From Chitinophaga barathri (GTDB lineage Bacteria > Bacteroidota > Bacteroidia > Chitinophagales > Chitinophagaceae), in NCBI RefSeq assembly GCF_003807585.1, contig NZ_RMBX01000004.1, positions 248,001-312,000 on the forward strand: a stretch of DNA of 64,000 bases. Reading direction: 5' to 3'. The notes under the pieces were generated by a model. That model was not told the origin of the DNA. It ran no database searches and worked only from the letters and a program-made list of their open reading frames with translations. The translations under genes were made by a program, and so were the position numbers. Positions 60,719 through 64,000 of this stretch are shown piece by piece (the stretch's first letter is position 1; the number at the start of each line of letters is the position of its first letter).

Positions 60719-63322
60719 ATGGCAGGTAACAAACTGAAATCAGAGAAGAAAGAACCTAAAAAGAAAAAAGAGCAACTACCCGATCCAACCACCCTGAAGC
60801 CCGATAAGGAGCCTGAAGTGAAGGTGAAGGAACTGGTGAAGGACGAGCGCACCCATAAAGTACTGGGCGCTTTTTTCCTGTTGCTGGCATTGTACTGCTT
60901 TATCGCTTTTACTTCCTACCTCTTCACCTGGGAGGAAGATTTCGATAAGGTACACCGGTATTCTTCTTCGGTGCTGTTCAGGCACGAAGTGGAGGTGGAC
61001 AACCTGCTGGGCCGCCTTGGCGCTTTCACTTCCCACTGGTTTTTCTTCAAAGGGTTTGGCATCGCTTCTTACCTGTTCTGTTATTTCTTTTTCATTATTG
61101 GTATCAATTTCATTGTAGGCCGCCGCGTGTTCCGCTTCTGGCGCAATGTGAAATATATCATTTTCGGATTGCTGTTTATCAGCATGACGTTTGCATTTCT
61201 TACCGGCAAATCCACCTTCCCCTGGGGCGGCGCGATGGGCGATGCCCTGAACCGCTGGACCAGCGGCTTCCTCGGTAAGACTGGCGCGGGTTTGCTGCTG
61301 CTGGTGGCCGGGCTTAGCTGGATCATCTGGAAGTTCAACGTGGATTTCAAATGGCCCGAAAAGAAACCCAAACCGGTGAAGGAAAAAGAACCCTTTGCAG
61401 GATTTGGCGAGCCGGATGAAGAAGAGGAAGGAGAGCCGGCGCCGGTATTTACGGCGCCCGCAAAGAGCAACGCCATGAAAGGCGATGGAAGCCAGATAAC
61501 GGTCATCCCGCCCGCGGAAGAGGAGGACTTTGAGCAGGAGCTTCAGCTTATCGAAAAAGAAGAACCGGCCGCGAAGGTCATTACTTATATTCCGCCCACA
61601 CCTGTACCGGAACCAGAGCCCGAACCTGAAGAAGAGCTGGTCATGACCATGCATGAACCGGAGCTTGAACCCGAACCTGAGATATACACGCCTCCGCCTG
61701 TTTCCAAAAAGAACACCGAAGCAGCAGAAGTAGCTTTCGAGATCAAACCGGTGTACGAAGATCCTTCGGATGAAGAAGTGGAAGAAATTGTACCCGTGCG
61801 CGAAGCCGTGCCCGTAGACCCCTACGAGCCCACCCTGGACCTGCGGGATTACAAATATCCTTCGCTGGAAATGCTGGAAAACCATGGATCGGATAAGATC
61901 GTGCAGGACACGACTGAGCTGGAAAAAAACAAAAACCAGATCATCGATACGCTGAAGAACTACGATATCGCTATCCAGAAGATCAGCGCCACCGTAGGGC
62001 CCACCGTAACCCTGTACGAGATCGTGCCCGCCGCAGGTGTACGTATTTCAAGGATCAAGAACCTGGAGGACGATATCGCGCTGAGCCTTTCCGCGTTGGG
62101 CATCCGCATTATTGCGCCCATCCCGGGCCGTGGTACCATCGGTATCGAGGTGCCGAACGTGAAAAAGACGATCGTGTCCCTGCGCAACATGCTGGCCTCC
62201 GACAAGTTCCAGCACAGCCAGATGGACCTGCCTATCGCCATCGGCAAAAAGATCGACAACGAAAACTTTATCGCGGACCTTGCCAAGATGCCCCACCTGC
62301 TGATGGCGGGCGCCACAGGGCAGGGTAAATCGGTGGGCATCAACACCCTGCTGGTATCGCTGTTGTATAAAAAACATCCTTCGCAGCTGAAGTTTGTGCT
62401 CGTGGACCCGAAAAAAGTGGAGCTTTCGCTGTACAAACTGATCGAAAAACACTTCCTCGCCAAACTACCCGGTGAAGAAGACGCGATCATCACAGACACC
62501 AAAAAGGTGGTGCATACGCTCAATGCGCTTTGTATTGAAATGGACCTGCGTTATGACCTGCTGAAAGAAGCGGGCACCCGCAACATCCGGGAATACAACG
62601 GCAAATTCACCCAGCGCAGGCTCAACCCGCAGAAAGGCCATCGTTACCTGCCGTTTATCGTGCTGGTGATAGATGAGTTTGCGGACCTGATCATGACGGC
62701 GGGCAAAGAAGTGGAAATGCCGATCGCCAGGCTGGCGCAGCTGGCCCGTGCCGTGGGTATCCACCTGATCATCGCCACGCAGCGCCCGTCTGTGAACATC
62801 ATTACGGGTACGATCAAGGCGAACTTCCCGGCGCGTATCGCATTTAAAGTATCATCCAAAATAGATTCCCGCACCATCCTGGACATCGGGGGGGCGGAGC
62901 AGCTCATTGGCCAGGGGGACATGCTGATCTCCTTTAACGGGGAGCTGGTGCGCCTCCAGTGCGCATTTGTGGATACACCCGAGGTGGAAAGAGTGGCCGA
63001 ATTCATCGGTGAGCAGCGTGGTTACCCGGATGCGTTCCTGCTGCCGGAGTACATCGATGAAAAGGACATGGAAGGCAAGGACTTCTCCCTGGCGGACCGT
63101 GACCCCCTCTTCGAAGAAGCCGCCCGCGTGATCGTGCAGAACCAGCAAGGCTCCACTTCGTTGCTCCAGCGGAGGATGAAGCTGGGTTACAACCGGGCGG
63201 GCCGCCTCATGGACCAGCTGGAGGCAGCCGGGATCGTTGGCCCCAATATGGGCAGTAAAGCGCGGGAAGTGAACGTTAAAACCGAAGCGGACCTCGAGGA
63301 AATCCTTAATAGTATGTTATAA
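60719..63322 (+). CDS. ftsK: DNA translocase FtsK/SpoIIIE
   Basis: An 867-residue FtsK, which pumps DNA to clear the septum in cell division. The N-terminal lysine-rich stretch is followed by four membrane helices (about 40-200), a linker rich in glutamate and proline (about 215-370), and the motor domain with Walker A (K537 in GATGQGKS), Walker B (VLVIDEFADLIM) and a C-terminal gamma winged-helix domain (VQNQQGSTSLLQRRMKLGYNRAGRLM). The ATG at 60719 is preferred to one at 60707. lolA follows, a common neighbour in Bacteroidota. Confidence 0.95.
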   Translation: MAGNKLKSEKKEPKKKKEQLPDPTTLKPDKEPEVKVKELVKDERTHKVLGAFFLLLALYCFIAFTSYLFTWEEDFDKVHRYSSSVLFRHEVEVDNLLGRLGAFTSHWFFFKGFGIASYLFCYFFFIIGINFIVGRRVFRFWRNVKYIIFGLLFISMTFAFLTGKSTFPWGGAMGDALNRWTSGFLGKTGAGLLLLVAGLSWIIWKFNVDFKWPEKKPKPVKEKEPFAGFGEPDEEEEGEPAPVFTAPAKSNAMKGDGSQITVIPPAEEEDFEQELQLIEKEEPAAKVITYIPPTPVPEPEPEPEEELVMTMHEPELEPEPEIYTPPPVSKKNTEAAEVAFEIKPVYEDPSDEEVEEIVPVREAVPVDPYEPTLDLRDYKYPSLEMLENHGSDKIVQDTTELEKNKNQIIDTLKNYDIAIQKISATVGPTVTLYEIVPAAGVRISRIKNLEDDIALSLSALGIRIIAPIPGRGTIGIEVPNVKKTIVSLRNMLASDKFQHSQMDLPIAIGKKIDNENFIADLAKMPHLLMAGATGQGKSVGINTLLVSLLYKKHPSQLKFVLVDPKKVELSLYKLIEKHFLAKLPGEEDAIITDTKKVVHTLNALCIEMDLRYDLLKEAGTRNIREYNGKFTQRRLNPQKGHRYLPFIVLVIDEFADLIMTAGKEVEMPIARLAQLARAVGIHLIIATQRPSVNIITGTIKANFPARIAFKVSSKIDSRTILDIGGAEQLIGQGDMLISFNGELVRLQCAFVDTPEVERVAEFIGEQRGYPDAFLLPEYIDEKDMEGKDFSLADRDPLFEEAARVIVQNQQGSTSLLQRRMKLGYNRAGRLMDQLEAAGIVGPNMGSKAREVNVKTEADLEEILNSML

Positions 63323-63345
63323 TTTAAGCCAACTGTATTGCATAC

Positions 63346-63362
63346 TTCCGCATTTGGCGGAA
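63346..63362 (+). terminator. Weak hairpin after ftsK
   Basis: TTCCGC (63346-63351) and GCGGAA (63357-63362) with a 5-base loop; a T-run begins 15 bases further on, so it is weak as a terminator. Confidence 0.3.
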
Positions 63363-63453
63363 ATAAACGAATTTTGCATTTTTTTAACATGGCGGTATAA
63401 ACTTACCGGCATAAGATTTGGTCTAATTCCCTACAACTACAACATTTAAATTT

Positions 63454-64000
63454 ATGATGATGAAGAAAACGGTATTAACGGGTTTGATCATGTGCGGGAT
63501 GGTAATAGGCGCCAGCGCCCAGGCCCCAGCCCAGTCGCTCGGTAAAAACGACCCGAAGGCCAAAGTGGTGCTGGACGGCGTGAGCAAAAGGTTCAAATCC
63601 CTCAAAACTGTTATTGCCAATTTCATACTCAAGGTGGAAGGCGCCAATAACAGCGTGAACGACACCAAAAAAGGCTCCGTTTATGTAAAAGGACCTAAAT
63701 ACAAGGTGATCATGGACGGGCAGGAGATCATCAGCGACAACAAAACGTCCTGGACCTACGCCAAAGACGTGAACGAAGTGACGATCAGCAACGTGGACCA
63801 GAGCAACAGCAGCATGACGCCCGCCAAGATCTTCACCAACTTCTACGACAACGACTTCCTGTACCGCCTGAACGGTGAAACCACCGAAAAAGGCAAGGTA
63901 TTGCAGAATATAGAACTGACGCCGACCGATAAATCCAAAAACTTCTTCAAAGTGCTGGTGGACGTGGACAAAAAGAACCAGACCCTGGCCCGTATGAAGG
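63454..64000 (+). CDS. lolA: Outer-membrane lipoprotein carrier LolA-like (partial, cut by window edge)
   Basis: The first 182 codons of a gene that continues beyond the window. The product starts MMMKKTVLTGLIMCGM, a signal peptide, then reads KVVLDGVSKRFKSLKTVIANF and GPKYKVIMDGQEIISDNKTSWTYAKDVNEVTI, which fits the LolA family of periplasmic lipoprotein carriers. The ATG at 63454 is the first of three in a row. Its place after ftsK is the usual Bacteroidota order. The C-terminal part is not seen. Confidence 0.82.
   Translation, partial: MMMKKTVLTGLIMCGMVIGASAQAPAQSLGKNDPKAKVVLDGVSKRFKSLKTVIANFILKVEGANNSVNDTKKGSVYVKGPKYKVIMDGQEIISDNKTSWTYAKDVNEVTISNVDQSNSSMTPAKIFTNFYDNDFLYRLNGETTEKGKVLQNIELTPTDKSKNFFKVLVDVDKKNQTLARMK

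Overview
This window looks like chromosomal DNA of a Bacteroidota member, most likely Chitinophagaceae (Chitinophaga-like). The evidence is a SusC/SusD pair, a giant protein with a type IX secretion (T9SS) sorting domain, beta-propeller sensors, DUF3667 and DUF3810 proteins, a DUF177-rpmF-plsX cluster with a cysteine-free L32, and recurrent TAnnTTTG (-7) promoter motifs. Shine-Dalgarno sites are mostly absent. The order of genes is reconstructed from the sequence alone; the family assignments are from recognition, not from searches.

Region 1 (1-14.4 kb) is accessory in character. It holds a RibD/DHFR-like reductase, an acyltransferase, a MocR regulator divergent from a GC-rich quinone-oxidoreductase-like gene that carries an unusually strong Shine-Dalgarno site, OsmC, a TetX-like flavin monooxygenase, two AraC regulators, two GNATs, and a signalling cluster. 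The signalling cluster has two paralogous propeller proteins, one fused to YceI, divergent from a membrane-anchored winged-helix regulator. Region 2 (14.6-20.3 kb) is one 1880-residue T9SS cargo protein. Region 3 (20.3-22.8 kb) is an AT-rich patch carrying a SEFIR/TIR-like gene interrupted by one in-frame TAG, next to a tRNA-Leu/tRNA-Gly operon.

Region 4 (22.8-27.8 kb) carries a tandem DUF3667 pair, an enoyl-CoA hydratase, a beta-carbonic anhydrase and a small lipoprotein. Region 5 (27.8-35.5 kb) is a LuxR-type propeller sensor divergent from SusC/SusD, a minimal uptake locus without visible hydrolases. Region 6 (35.6-53.9 kb) is mostly housekeeping and signalling: Tex, MazG, an NtrY-like kinase, plsX-rpmF-DUF177, a hybrid kinase with HPt, fructosamine kinase, DUF3810, arginase, acyl-CoA dehydrogenase, YggS and a TlpA-like lipoprotein.

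Region 7 (54-64 kb) has a serine hydrolase, a RelE-type toxin-antitoxin pair with an extra 58-codon ORF and a decayed second toxin tail, dcd, a phosphopantetheinyl transferase, aroK, DUF423, two tandem alpha/beta hydrolases, ftsK, and a lolA-like gene cut by the window edge.

The most notable items are the amber-interrupted SEFIR gene beside tRNAs, the three-part toxin-antitoxin locus with its duplicated tail, the propeller-YceI fusion with its transmembrane regulator, the TetX-like enzyme, an 18-bp element placed before two adjacent genes, and an 11-bp tandem repeat between convergent genes.
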